A DNA stretch of 33,719 nt. It comes from a virus. The notes under the pieces are model-generated. The model ran no database searches and was not told the DNA's origin. It saw only the letters and a program-made list of their open reading frames with translations. A program made the translations under genes and the position numbers. The DNA lies in IMG/VR virus record IMGVR_UViG_3300035670_000789, positions 1-33,719 of that record. One strand, written 5' to 3'. This document shows, piece after piece, positions 5,711-12,206 of the stretch (positions within the stretch are counted from its first letter, which is position 1; every line of letters begins with the position of its first letter).

Positions 5711-6718
5711 ATGAAGATAGGCATCACGCAACACCCGAAGACCGGCGGCTTGGCCCGCCGACTCGGCGTATGCGTCGCGCAGGCCGTAGGGCACCTGGAG
5801 CTGCTCACGCACTTCACGGCGTCCTACGCCCGGCGCGGCGACGTCGGCAGGTGGACGGACGCGGACATTGCCGAGGGCTGCGGCTGGACCGGCGACCCGG
5901 GCGAGTTCATCGCGGCGCTGGTAGAAACCAGGTGGTTGGACCAATGCGCCGAAAACAGGCTGCTGCTCCACGACTGGGCGGACCACGCACCCGAGTATGT
6001 CGCCAAGGCGCTCAAGCGGAAGGGCGAATCGTTCGCGGTTTGCGTCTCGGCGGACGCAGTCCAGACAACGGCGGAACGTGTCCGGACAGTGTCCGGACAA
6101 AGTCAGACAGAATCCGGACAGCGTCCAGACAACGGCGGAACATGTCCGGACAGTGTCCGGACAGAATCCGACAGCGACCGGACGCAGTCCAGACAAGAGC
6201 CGATTTTGTCCACCCTACCATGCCCAACCATGCCAAGCCCAACCTATTCGACTCCGTCTGCCGGACAAAATCCGACGGCGGAATCTGTCCGGACAGACAC
6301 GGACGGAATCTGTCCAGACACGGACGGAATCTGTCCAGACACGGACGGAATCTGTCCAGACGCAGACGGCGTCCAGGAGCCGGTTGCCGACGGACTTCGT
6401 CCGCCGGACCCGAAGGACCAGCCAGTCATGACGTTCCCGGTCGAGTCCGGGGTCTGGACGCTCACTGAGTCGGCGGTCGCCGAGTTCAGGCGCACGTTCA
6501 GGAACCCGCCATGGTTGGAGCTCGAACTTGACAAGGCGCGGCTATGGCTGGTGGCAAACCCGGCGAAGCGGAAGACGGCTCGCGGCATGATGAGGTTCCT
6601 TGCGTCCTGGCTGTCGCGTGCCCAGGAAAACAAAGAGACGAAACTGAACGGAGGTACTAATGGGAAACATCGATTTGGCGAAGTCGATCCTAACGACCCG
6701 GAGTTGTGCTTCTCATAG
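5711..6718 (+). CDS. Gene 12: winged-helix replication initiator with internal repeats
   Basis: A 335-residue replication protein. The N-terminal domain (about 1-100) reads as a winged-helix domain seen in phage replication organisers: GDVGRWTDADIAEGCGW, EFIAALVETRWLDQ, LLLHDW. The middle (about 115-240) is a low-complexity stretch created by DNA repeats. The C-terminal part (KARLWLVANPAKRKTARGMM, then RFLASWLSRAQEN) resembles the DnaT-like module that contacts helicase loaders. The ATG at 5711 follows AAAGGAAG. It overlaps the loader gene 13 by 59 bases, matching the classical initiator-plus-loader pair. As in lambda O, the origin probably lies inside this gene. Confidence 0.75.
   Translation: MKIGITQHPKTGGLARRLGVCVAQAVGHLELLTHFTASYARRGDVGRWTDADIAEGCGWTGDPGEFIAALVETRWLDQCAENRLLLHDWADHAPEYVAKALKRKGESFAVCVSADAVQTTAERVRTVSGQSQTESGQRPDNGGTCPDSVRTESDSDRTQSRQEPILSTLPCPTMPSPTYSTPSAGQNPTAESVRTDTDGICPDTDGICPDTDGICPDADGVQEPVADGLRPPDPKDQPVMTFPVESGVWTLTESAVAEFRRTFRNPPWLELELDKARLWLVANPAKRKTARGMMRFLASWLSRAQENKETKLNGGTNGKHRFGEVDPNDPELCFS
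6051..6196. repeat. 64-bp-period tandem repeat, origin-like
   Basis: Units begin at 6051, 6115 and 6179 (the last is partial, 18 bases). Segments 6061-6099 and 6125-6163 are identical except for one base (G6078/A6142). Each full unit contains two copies of the perfect palindrome TGTCCGGACA spaced 11 bp apart (6079-6088 and 6090-6099; 6143-6152 and 6154-6163). A 64-bp period is not a multiple of three, so the three units are translated in three different frames. This points to selection on DNA rather than protein. Confidence 0.8.
6281..6368. repeat. 21-bp iteron-like repeats, origin-like
   Basis: GAATCTGTCC recurs at 6281, 6306, 6327 and 6348 (spacing 25, 21, 21 bp) within 21-bp units that continue as AGACACGGACG. 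The first unit contains a fifth perfect TGTCCGGACA (6286-6295); the others carry TGTCCAGAC. The repeats encode the heptapeptide DGICPDT. Between this array and the 64-bp repeats lies a relatively AT-rich stretch (about 6196-6256) that could be a melting region. Confidence 0.75.
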
Positions 6719-7454
6719 GTGCGACGCCTGCGGGGCTCCCATTGAGCCCGTGCTCGGCGAGGTCTGCGGCGTGGTCATCACGTCCCCGGTCTGCGACGCC
6801 TGCGCGCAGGCTGCCCGGGCAGAATCCGACCGCATCGTTGCGGAGTCCCGGGCGCGGTCACAGCGGGAGCTGCTCATCGAGCGGGGCCTGCTGCCGCCTG
6901 AATCGCGCGTGGCGACGTTTGAGCGGGCTGGACAGGTGGACGCCCGGGACCAGCGGCATTATGCCGCCATGGACGCGGCGACGCGGCAGGACGGCCGGCT
7001 GCAGCGGAACCTGTTCCTCTTCGGCAGGAAGGGCGCGGGTAAATCGTTCCTCGGCCTGTGCCTGCTGAACCGGGGCATGGCGGCGGGTCTGAGCGTCGCC
7101 CAGTTCTCGGGGCATCGGGTCATCCAGGACGCGACCAAGGACCGGCGCCACACACGAACCGCCGGGACGGTGGGCCTGCTGCTACTCGATGACGTGCATC
7201 TCGTCAGCTTCCCTTGGCGCTCATGTCTCGCGGAGCTGCACGACCTGTTCGACGCGCGGGCCAAGGCGAGCCTGAGGACCATCCTCACATGTCAATACCC
7301 GGCGACCCCGGGCAGCGCGCGGGCCGGGAAATACCCCACGACCTGGGCGCAGTGCATGGCGGCCGAGACGGGCGGCGAGACGCTCGCGGTTGGCGCGATA
7401 CTGGACCGTCTGAAACCGCTGGAACTCGAGTTCCTCGGGGAGTCAATGCGATGA
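6660..7454 (+). CDS. Gene 13: DnaC-like AAA+ helicase loader
   Basis: A 264-residue ATPase. Walker A is GRKGAGKS (122-129) and Walker B is LLLLDDVH with D177-D178, spaced as in DnaC/DnaI/IstB loaders. The N-terminus carries two CXXC-type pairs (C21/C24 and C45/C48) that could bind zinc, as in several phage and DnaI-type loaders. The ATG at 6660 follows GGAGG at 6650-6654 and lies within gene 12 in another frame. Since no complete helicase gene is present, it probably loads the host DnaB at the phage origin with gene 12. An IstB-type transposition protein is unlikely because no transposase is present. Confidence 0.8.
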   Translation: MGNIDLAKSILTTRSCASHRCDACGAPIEPVLGEVCGVVITSPVCDACAQAARAESDRIVAESRARSQRELLIERGLLPPESRVATFERAGQVDARDQRHYAAMDAATRQDGRLQRNLFLFGRKGAGKSFLGLCLLNRGMAAGLSVAQFSGHRVIQDATKDRRHTRTAGTVGLLLLDDVHLVSFPWRSCLAELHDLFDARAKASLRTILTCQYPATPGSARAGKYPTTWAQCMAAETGGETLAVGAILDRLKPLELEFLGESMR

Positions 7455-7660
7455 GCGAGCCAGAAATCACAATCACGGTCAACATCAACGTTGAGATACC
7501 AGTGGAGCCCATTTGTGCCGATTGCGATTTTGTCGATGCATGTGGGAATACCATCTGGTGCAACCTGTTTCACCGCCAGCTTGACGGGACCGGGATCATC
7601 AAGGTGTGCGAAGCGTGCATCGAGGCCCGCGAGGCAGCGCAACGGGAGGCCAGCGCATGA
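7451..7660 (+). CDS. Gene 14: small cysteine-rich protein, likely zinc-binding
   Basis: A 69-residue protein. After a short strand-forming N-terminus (EITITVNINVEIPV) it has CADC, a further two cysteines and a final CEAC near residues 53-56, a zinc-ribbon-like arrangement. The start overlaps the gene 13 stop as ATGA. Function unknown. Confidence 0.65.
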   Translation: MSEPEITITVNINVEIPVEPICADCDFVDACGNTIWCNLFHRQLDGTGIIKVCEACIEAREAAQREASA

Positions 7661-7983
7661 GCGAGCAAACCGTACAAGACACGGCCGAGCTGGTCGAGGC
7701 CTGCGGCATCGCGGGCGCGGTAGTGGACGGGCTGCGGGCGCAGGGCAAGCTGACGGCGTTCTGGCGACTCGTGGCAAAGTGCATCTGCGCAGAGGCCGAT
7801 GAGATGGAGGTCGATTGCGCGGTTGAAGGCGTGGACCACGAGACCGACGGCGCAATCATGTATCGCCGGGGCTGCCTGGGCGCATACGCCAAGCCCGGCG
7901 AGGACAAGAAGATCACGTTTGGCCGAGGCCGGCGGCGACGCGGCGGGCAGGATGGCGTTGCGAACAGCAGGAGGGCTCGGTGA
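7657..7983 (+). CDS. Gene 15: small protein with basic tail, unknown
   Basis: A 108-residue protein. The N-terminal 60 residues are helical and contain CICAEADEMEVDC. The C-terminus is strongly basic (FGRGRRRRGGQDG and following), suggesting nucleic-acid contact. The ATGA start overlaps gene 14. The C-terminal codons also encode the AGGAGG ribosome site of gene 16. No family recognised. Confidence 0.65.
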   Translation: MSEQTVQDTAELVEACGIAGAVVDGLRAQGKLTAFWRLVAKCICAEADEMEVDCAVEGVDHETDGAIMYRRGCLGAYAKPGEDKKITFGRGRRRRGGQDGVANSRRAR

Positions 7984-8405
7984 TGGAGAACGGAAACATT
8001 GACTGCCGCGCTTGCCAATGGGCAGACGGCGACCGGTGCGCGTTGCACCGGCTGCCGCTGGACCAGCTGTCCGGATGCAGCCGGTTCAGACCGACGGTGG
8101 CCACGACTGGGCCAGAGGCGAAGCCGCGCGTATCGTGGCGCGTTGTTATACACGACCTGCTCGCGCTGGCCTGCCTCTCGGCGGCAATTGCCGTAAACAT
8201 GTTTGTGCTGTCCGCAATGCTGGACGCCATTCTCGCGCCTGCGCCTGAGCCGGAGCGCGTCGTTGTCCCGATGCCAGCGGCGTTCTGGGACAAATCGTAC
8301 ATGCGCAGCCACGCGATCCCGCACTGGGATCTGTTCTCGATGCCCGCGGCGTACTGGTACAGCCCGGACGGGCGGATTGACATCAAGGAAATGAAAGGAG
8401 AGTGA
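7983..8405 (+). CDS. Gene 16: cysteine-module membrane protein
   Basis: A 140-residue protein from ATG 7983; a GTG at 7980 is an equally spaced alternative after AGGAGG at 7969-7974. Residues C8, C11, C19 and C32 form a C-x2-C-x7-C-x12-C module repeated exactly, at the same positions, in gene 17. Residues about 52-80 (DLLALACLSAAIAVNMFVLS) form one transmembrane helix. The C-terminal part contains two similar peptides (PMPAAFWDKSYMRS and SMPAAYWYSPDG). The module may bind zinc or iron on one side of the membrane. Function unknown. Confidence 0.65.
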   Translation: MENGNIDCRACQWADGDRCALHRLPLDQLSGCSRFRPTVATTGPEAKPRVSWRVVIHDLLALACLSAAIAVNMFVLSAMLDAILAPAPEPERVVVPMPAAFWDKSYMRSHAIPHWDLFSMPAAYWYSPDGRIDIKEMKGE

Positions 8406-8406
8406 A

Positions 8407-8781
8407 ATGAGCGGGGAACATGCAGCGTGCGCAAACTGCCTGAACCGCACGGGCCGATATTGCGAGGCCTACGACCTGCCCGTTTCGTGCTGCGGCCCGT
8501 GCGCCCACTACCGCGCGACTGGCCGCGAGCCGGGCGGCCGCGGGCATGAGATTTTCGGCCTGACATGCACGATCTGCCGGTGGCGCAAGGGCGAAACGTG
8601 CCTAATGTATGACGAGCCTATTATGCAGTCCGGCTCATGCTGGCGCGGCGAAATCGAATCAGAATGGGCCGCGCGCATCAAGGCGTTTGTCGAAGCCTGG
8701 ACGCAGCGCGACGCGGACCGGGCCGCCGTGCGGGAGGCAACGGCCGAACTGGCGAGAGCGGCTGAGCCGCAGGAGGGCTAG
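8407..8781 (+). CDS. Gene 17: protein with two cysteine modules
   Basis: A 124-residue protein with two copies of C-x2-C-x7-C-x12-C: C8/C11/C19/C32 and C54/C57/C65/C78. Each copy also shares an acidic residue and a Pro (YDLP, YDEP) between the third and fourth cysteines. A charged helical C-terminus follows. AAGGAG precedes the ATG by about 6 bases. The repeats and the copy in gene 16 imply duplication within the genome. A metal-binding role is likely; the partner is unknown. Confidence 0.7.
   Translation: MSGEHAACANCLNRTGRYCEAYDLPVSCCGPCAHYRATGREPGGRGHEIFGLTCTICRWRKGETCLMYDEPIMQSGSCWRGEIESEWAARIKAFVEAWTQRDADRAAVREATAELARAAEPQEG
8758..8776 (+). promoter_or_regulatory. Stem-loop abutting ribosome site of gene 18
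   Basis: GCGGC (8758-8762), loop TGA, GCCGC (8766-8770), then AGGAGG (8771-8776), 7 bases before the ATG at 8784. Here the element lies in the last codons of gene 17 rather than after its stop. Confidence 0.5.
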
Positions 8782-8783
8782 AT

Positions 8784-9014
8784 ATGTTCATTGAAACGCA
8801 GACGCTGACCGAGCCGCCAGGGTTTGACCGCGAGCGGAGGAGGAAAAACGGTGGCGCGTGGGAATGCGGCTTCTTTTGTGAGGTCCGCATGGGGCGCGGG
8901 TGCCACGCCAAAGATCTGGTCCCGACGCCGGAATGCGCGGCCATTTTCGAGCGCGCCGCGAATGATGCGCGGAAGGCAAACGCGGCGGCTGGGCCGCAGG
9001 AGGAGCACGGATGA
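8784..9014 (+). CDS. Gene 18: small protein with cysteine cluster, unknown
   Basis: A 76-residue protein with four cysteines in the middle (ECGFFCEVRMGRGC and PEC), possibly metal-binding, and a helical C-terminus. The start is supported by the stem-loop and AGGAGG upstream. Its last codons again carry a stem-loop and AGGAGG for gene 19. Confidence 0.6.
   Translation: MFIETQTLTEPPGFDRERRRKNGGAWECGFFCEVRMGRGCHAKDLVPTPECAAIFERAANDARKANAAAGPQEEHG
8985..9003 (+). promoter_or_regulatory. Stem-loop abutting ribosome site of gene 19
   Basis: GCGGC (8985-8989), loop TGG, GCCGC (8993-8997), then AGGAGG (8998-9003), 7 bases before the ATG at 9011. Same geometry as at 8758. Confidence 0.5.
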
Positions 9015-9538
9015 GACTGTTAGCATGGATTGTCACAAACGGAGACCGGCTCCGCGACGGGCGGCCGGTCCCGCCGGTTGGCGAGTGGACGGAATGCTAC
9101 GATTACGCGAGCCTGCGCATGCTGGACGCGCTGCGATGGGTGCCTGGTCGGTGGACGAAGCGCCCAATGCTGCATCGCGTCGAGTGCGAGGAAATTATAG
9201 ATGTGGGGCAGGACTCGCTGACGTGCCAGCGCCTGCGCGGTGTCGCGAGCCTGGACGCGACGCCGCTTCTCCGAGAGTGTGCGGAGTTCATCATCTGGCT
9301 AGGCAGGCGGCTGGTATGGAACGTGAGCCTGCGCGCCGTGTATCTGGCTCCGACCCGACCAGAGCACGAGGGCCTGCTCGACATTGCGTCGCGAGTTGCT
9401 GCGGCTGCGTGTGATTGCGTCGAGCCTGGCCAGCCGTTCGCGCGGCGCTCGAAGGATCTTGCGTGGCTGCGGCTGCACGAGGTAATCGAACAACGGGCGC
9501 TCCAGTTAATGGGGCTGCCGCAGGAGGGAGACGAATGA
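9011..9538 (+). CDS. Gene 19: hypothetical protein with ALDALR-type motif
   Basis: A 175-residue protein. The N-terminal half has a pattern (YASLRMLDALRWVPG followed by HRVECEE) that I associate with a widespread small phage protein family of unknown function; the match is by eye only. The C-terminal half is helical with two cysteines (CDC). The start overlaps gene 18 as ATGA. No enzymatic motif was seen. Confidence 0.65.
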   Translation: MRLLAWIVTNGDRLRDGRPVPPVGEWTECYDYASLRMLDALRWVPGRWTKRPMLHRVECEEIIDVGQDSLTCQRLRGVASLDATPLLRECAEFIIWLGRRLVWNVSLRAVYLAPTRPEHEGLLDIASRVAAAACDCVEPGQPFARRSKDLAWLRLHEVIEQRALQLMGLPQEGDE

Positions 9539-9804
9539 GCAACAGCACAGAGAGTCACTGGTTCTACGTCGTCGAGCACCAGCTGGTGCGATGCCCGCCG
9601 CGCGTGCATCCAGATGGCGAGGTGTGGCTCTCACGGCGGGACTGGGGCACGGGCCGTGAGGTCTGGTGGTGCAGTGAGCTATGCGGGCTCTATACCCGCT
9701 GCCCGTTTGGCCGGACCGAATACGACGAGCAACGGCTAGACTGCGCGGCCCTGTTCGGCGCGGATGACCCGGAGATCCCGGAACCAGAGGAGGACGACGA
9801 ATGA
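9535..9804 (+). CDS. Gene 20: small Trp/Cys-rich protein, unknown
   Basis: An 89-residue protein with several Trp and five or more Cys, including CSELCGLYTRC, and a strongly acidic tail (EIPEPEEDDE). The ATGA start overlaps gene 19 and is led by GCCGCAGGAGG. It may be a metal-binding protein; no family recognised. Confidence 0.6.
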   Translation: MSNSTESHWFYVVEHQLVRCPPRVHPDGEVWLSRRDWGTGREVWWCSELCGLYTRCPFGRTEYDEQRLDCAALFGADDPEIPEPEEDDE

Positions 9805-9971
9805 GCGAATCATACCGCCCATATCCGCCTTATGCAGGCGCCAGGTGGTGCGCAAACTGCCGGACCTGGTGGCCGCCCGGGATAGGCCCGGTGCGGTGCG
9901 GCGAGACGGCGAGCGGGGAGGCGTGGTGCGAAATCAGGTGCGTCCGGTGCGGCGCGGAACTGGAGGCGTGA
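9801..9971 (+). CDS. Gene 21: 56-residue zinc-ribbon-like protein
   Basis: A short frame between genes 20 and 22 with ATGA overlap at its start (9801-9804) and AGGAGGACGACGA as ribosome site. It contains CANC at residues 17-20, single cysteines at 33 and 43, and a C-terminal CVRC. The Tyr/Pro-rich start (SYRPYPPYAG) is notable. The close fit between neighbours and the CXXC pairs support a real gene. Confidence 0.6.
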   Translation: MSESYRPYPPYAGARWCANCRTWWPPGIGPVRCGETASGEAWCEIRCVRCGAELEA

Positions 9972-9973
9972 CG

Positions 9974-10342
9974 ATGACCCGACGTGAGCGAATCAAACAC
10001 CGGCGCGCGGTGCTCGGCGCGATGCTCGCCAACGATGAAACGGCGCGGCGCGTCTACGCCTTCATGGCGGGCTCGGGGCTACGGTTCAACGGCGTATTCG
10101 GGCGCGGGCCGGACCGGACCGTGTTCGAGGCAATGGTGTTCATGGCGGGCACGGGCCGGACGGTGGACCCGCCAGCGGTGGCGGCGATGCTGGATGGGTG
10201 GGCTGCGCTGGACCAGGTTGGCGGGTTCTCCAAGCTGGCGGACCTGTTGTGCTGTGCCGACGACACATACCCGGCGGAGTTCCACCTCGGCCGGCTGATT
10301 GGGGCTGTCTACTGCCCGCCGTGGGCGGAAGGCGGCAAATGA
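9974..10342 (+). CDS. Gene 22: stand-alone DnaB N-terminal domain protein
   Basis: A 122-residue protein that matches by eye the N-terminal domain of replicative helicase DnaB. It has a VLGAMLANDE start helix, then DRTVFEAMVFMAGTG, VDPPAVAAMLDGW and LDQVGGFSKLADL, in the order and spacing seen in DnaB (V-L-G-x-L, R-x-I-F, P-V-D, L-D-x-V-G-G). The RecA-like motor with Walker motifs is missing; the gene stops cleanly and overlaps gene 23 as ATGA. In DnaB this domain forms the collar and contacts primase. Alone it could modulate host DnaB or primase, or be a remnant. The ATG at 9974 lies 2 bases after the gene 21 stop; a longer upstream reading would run into genes 20 and 21. Confidence 0.7.
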   Translation: MTRRERIKHRRAVLGAMLANDETARRVYAFMAGSGLRFNGVFGRGPDRTVFEAMVFMAGTGRTVDPPAVAAMLDGWAALDQVGGFSKLADLLCCADDTYPAEFHLGRLIGAVYCPPWAEGGK

Positions 10343-10542
10343 CCAGCACCCACCACTGCGCGAACTGCGGCCGACGGCTCGGGACTGTCGAGACACGAGA
10401 AGCCGTCGGCCGCGGCGGCAGCTACACCTGGCGGCGGCGGCGTTGCGGCCATTGCGGGCTCACCATCGAGACCCTGGAGATAGAGCGGCCCGAGGGAATG
10501 CGGCTGGACGTCGTGAAGCCGAAGACCAGCGGCCGGAACTGA
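10339..10542 (+). CDS. Gene 23: NrdR/Ogr-like zinc-ribbon protein, possible late regulator
   Basis: A 67-residue protein. CANC (7-10) and CGHC enclose a basic stretch (YTWRRRRCGHCGLTIETLE) that resembles the zinc ribbon of NrdR and, more loosely, the Ogr/Delta late activators of P2-like phages. It starts as ATGA within gene 22. It is the last gene before the late promoter at 10569-10597, a natural place for a late-transcription activator. The fold assignment is moderately secure; the role is inference. Confidence 0.55.
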   Translation: MTSTHHCANCGRRLGTVETREAVGRGGSYTWRRRRCGHCGLTIETLEIERPEGMRLDVVKPKTSGRN

Positions 10543-10568
10543 GACGGGGCGTAGACTACATTTTGTCG

Positions 10569-10597
10569 TGGACAGATTGCGGGAGTCATGGTATCCT
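10569..10597 (+). promoter_or_regulatory. Late promoter upstream of the terminase genes
   Basis: TGGACA (10569-10574), 17-base spacer, TATCCT (10592-10597). It lies in the 73-base gap between gene 23 and gene 24, the first real gap since 5711. All packaging and structural genes follow without a comparable promoter, so this is the likely late promoter. The -10 box is weaker than at 1634, which fits a need for an activator. Confidence 0.6.
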
Positions 10598-10615
10598 CGT
10601 GCGCAGGAGGACGTG

Positions 10616-10978
10616 ATGAATCCGCGCCAACGCAAGTTCGTAGAGGCGTACGAGGGAAACGCGAAGGCTGCTGCACAGGCGGCCGGTTACGCCACGCCCA
10701 GCGTTGACGGCGCGCGACTAATGAAAAATGCTGAAATCGTTGCGGCTATTGCTAGACGGGAGTCTAAGAATGCTAGCCCAATGATAGCCGACCGTGAAGA
10801 ACGGTTCCGGTTCTGGTCACAAGTCATGCGCGATTCGCTGGAGGATATGCCCGTTCGGCTGAAGGCGTCCGAGCTGCTTGGCAAGGCCAACGGCGACTTC
10901 TTAGACCGCGTCGAGCACTCCGGGGAAACTACCATCACCGTCCTGAAGCCAAACTTTGAGGACTGCGCCGATGAGTAG
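10616..10978 (+). CDS. terS: Gene 24: terminase small subunit
   Basis: A 120-residue protein. The N-terminus NPRQRKFVEAYEGNAKAAAQ followed by AAGYATPSVDGARLMKNAEI is the typical helix-turn-helix of phage small terminases (Terminase_2 type), which recognise the packaging site. The rest is helical for ring assembly. The ATG at 10616 follows AGGAGG at 10605-10610; an upstream GTG would overlap the promoter. It overlaps the large subunit by 8 bases. Confidence 0.85.
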   Translation: MNPRQRKFVEAYEGNAKAAAQAAGYATPSVDGARLMKNAEIVAAIARRESKNASPMIADREERFRFWSQVMRDSLEDMPVRLKASELLGKANGDFLDRVEHSGETTITVLKPNFEDCADE

Positions 10979-12206
10979 CGCCACGGCCAGAATAGACCTG
11001 AGCGCTATCCCGTGTTGGACCAATCGCGTTTACCGTGCGCTATTTGATGAGCCCGCGCGGTTCCTCGTGCTGGTCGGCGGGGCCGGGTCGGGCAAGTCCG
11101 TGTTCGCCGCGCAGAAGCTGCTCTACCGCGCCATGGCCGAACCGGGCCACCGGTTCGCCGTGATGCGCAAAGTCGGCGCCACGCTGCGCAACTCGGTGTG
11201 GACCTTGATGAGGTCCGTCCTCGGGGACTGGGGCGTGTTGCCTGCCTGGCGCTCGAACCAGAGCGAGATGGTGCTTACGTTCCCGCCGTCGGGCTCGCAA
11301 ATCATCTGCCTGGGCCTTGACGACCCCGAGAAGCTGAAGAGCATCGCGGGCGTCTCGGGGTTCTGGTTGGAGGAGGCGACCGAGTTCAACGAGGGCGACC
11401 TCGACCAAGTGAACCTGCGCCTGCGCGGCCGGACCGCGGGCTACAAGCAGATCGTCCTGAGCTTCAACCCCATCTCCGCCTACCACTGGCTGAAGCGCCG
11501 GTTCTGGGACACGCCCGGCGTTGCCGAGCGTGCTCGCATCGTGCGCACGACCTACCGGGACAACCGGTTTCTGGACGCGGAATATGTCCGCGAAATCGAG
11601 GCCCTCGAACAGCAGAACCCGTCGCTCTGGCGCGTCTACGGCCTGGGCGAGTGGGGCCAGGTCGAAGGCCTGGTCTACGGCCCGCCCGACGTGCTAACGC
11701 CCTGGCCAGGCGAGTTCGACGACCTTTGCTATGGACTGGACTTCGGGTTTAACAACCCGACGGCCCTATTGCGCCTGGACTGGCGCGACCGTGAGCCGTG
11801 GGTAACGGAGCGCCTGTATTCGGGCGGCCTGACCACGCGCGATCTGATCGAGCGGATGCCTGAGCTGGTCCCGGAACGCTGGGCTCCCATCTACTGCGAC
11901 GCCGCCGAGCCGGACCGAATCCGCGAGCTGTGCGACGCGGGATGGAACGCCATCCCGGCGGAGAAAGGCCCGGGCTCGGTGCAGGCCGGCATCTCGTTCG
12001 TCCAAGGCCTGACCATCCACAGCCGCCCCGAGAACACGAACCTGAACGCGGAGTTCGCCGCATACGCCTGGTCGAAGGACCGCGACGGCCGGACGCTCGA
12101 TGTGCCGGTGAAGTTCGCCGACCACGGCATGGACGCGCTGCGCTACGCCGCCTGGTCACATGTCGGATGCCGCGGGGCCGCTCCCCGTATCGGGAGGGCC
12201 TGGTAA
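10971..12206 (+). CDS. terL: Gene 25: terminase large subunit
   Basis: A 411-residue packaging motor. The ATPase has Walker A GGAGSGKS (36-43) and Walker B FWLEEATEF around residues 131-139, with coupling motif LSFNPIS. The RNase H-like nuclease domain has acidic residues at D257 (GLDFGFNN), D310 (YCDAAEPD) and D384/D388 (DHGMD). Length is usual for the PBSX/SPP1-like Terminase_3 group. That group commonly packages by headful, which would agree with the circular overlap of the contig. ATG 10971 overlaps terS. Confidence 0.95.
   Translation: MSSATARIDLSAIPCWTNRVYRALFDEPARFLVLVGGAGSGKSVFAAQKLLYRAMAEPGHRFAVMRKVGATLRNSVWTLMRSVLGDWGVLPAWRSNQSEMVLTFPPSGSQIICLGLDDPEKLKSIAGVSGFWLEEATEFNEGDLDQVNLRLRGRTAGYKQIVLSFNPISAYHWLKRRFWDTPGVAERARIVRTTYRDNRFLDAEYVREIEALEQQNPSLWRVYGLGEWGQVEGLVYGPPDVLTPWPGEFDDLCYGLDFGFNNPTALLRLDWRDREPWVTERLYSGGLTTRDLIERMPELVPERWAPIYCDAAEPDRIRELCDAGWNAIPAEKGPGSVQAGISFVQGLTIHSRPENTNLNAEFAAYAWSKDRDGRTLDVPVKFADHGMDALRYAAWSHVGCRGAAPRIGRAW

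Noticed and set aside
6281-6368. CRISPR-like short regular repeats
   Set aside because: The 21-bp units are contiguous with no unique spacers and lie inside an initiator gene; they are iterons or coding repeats, not CRISPR.
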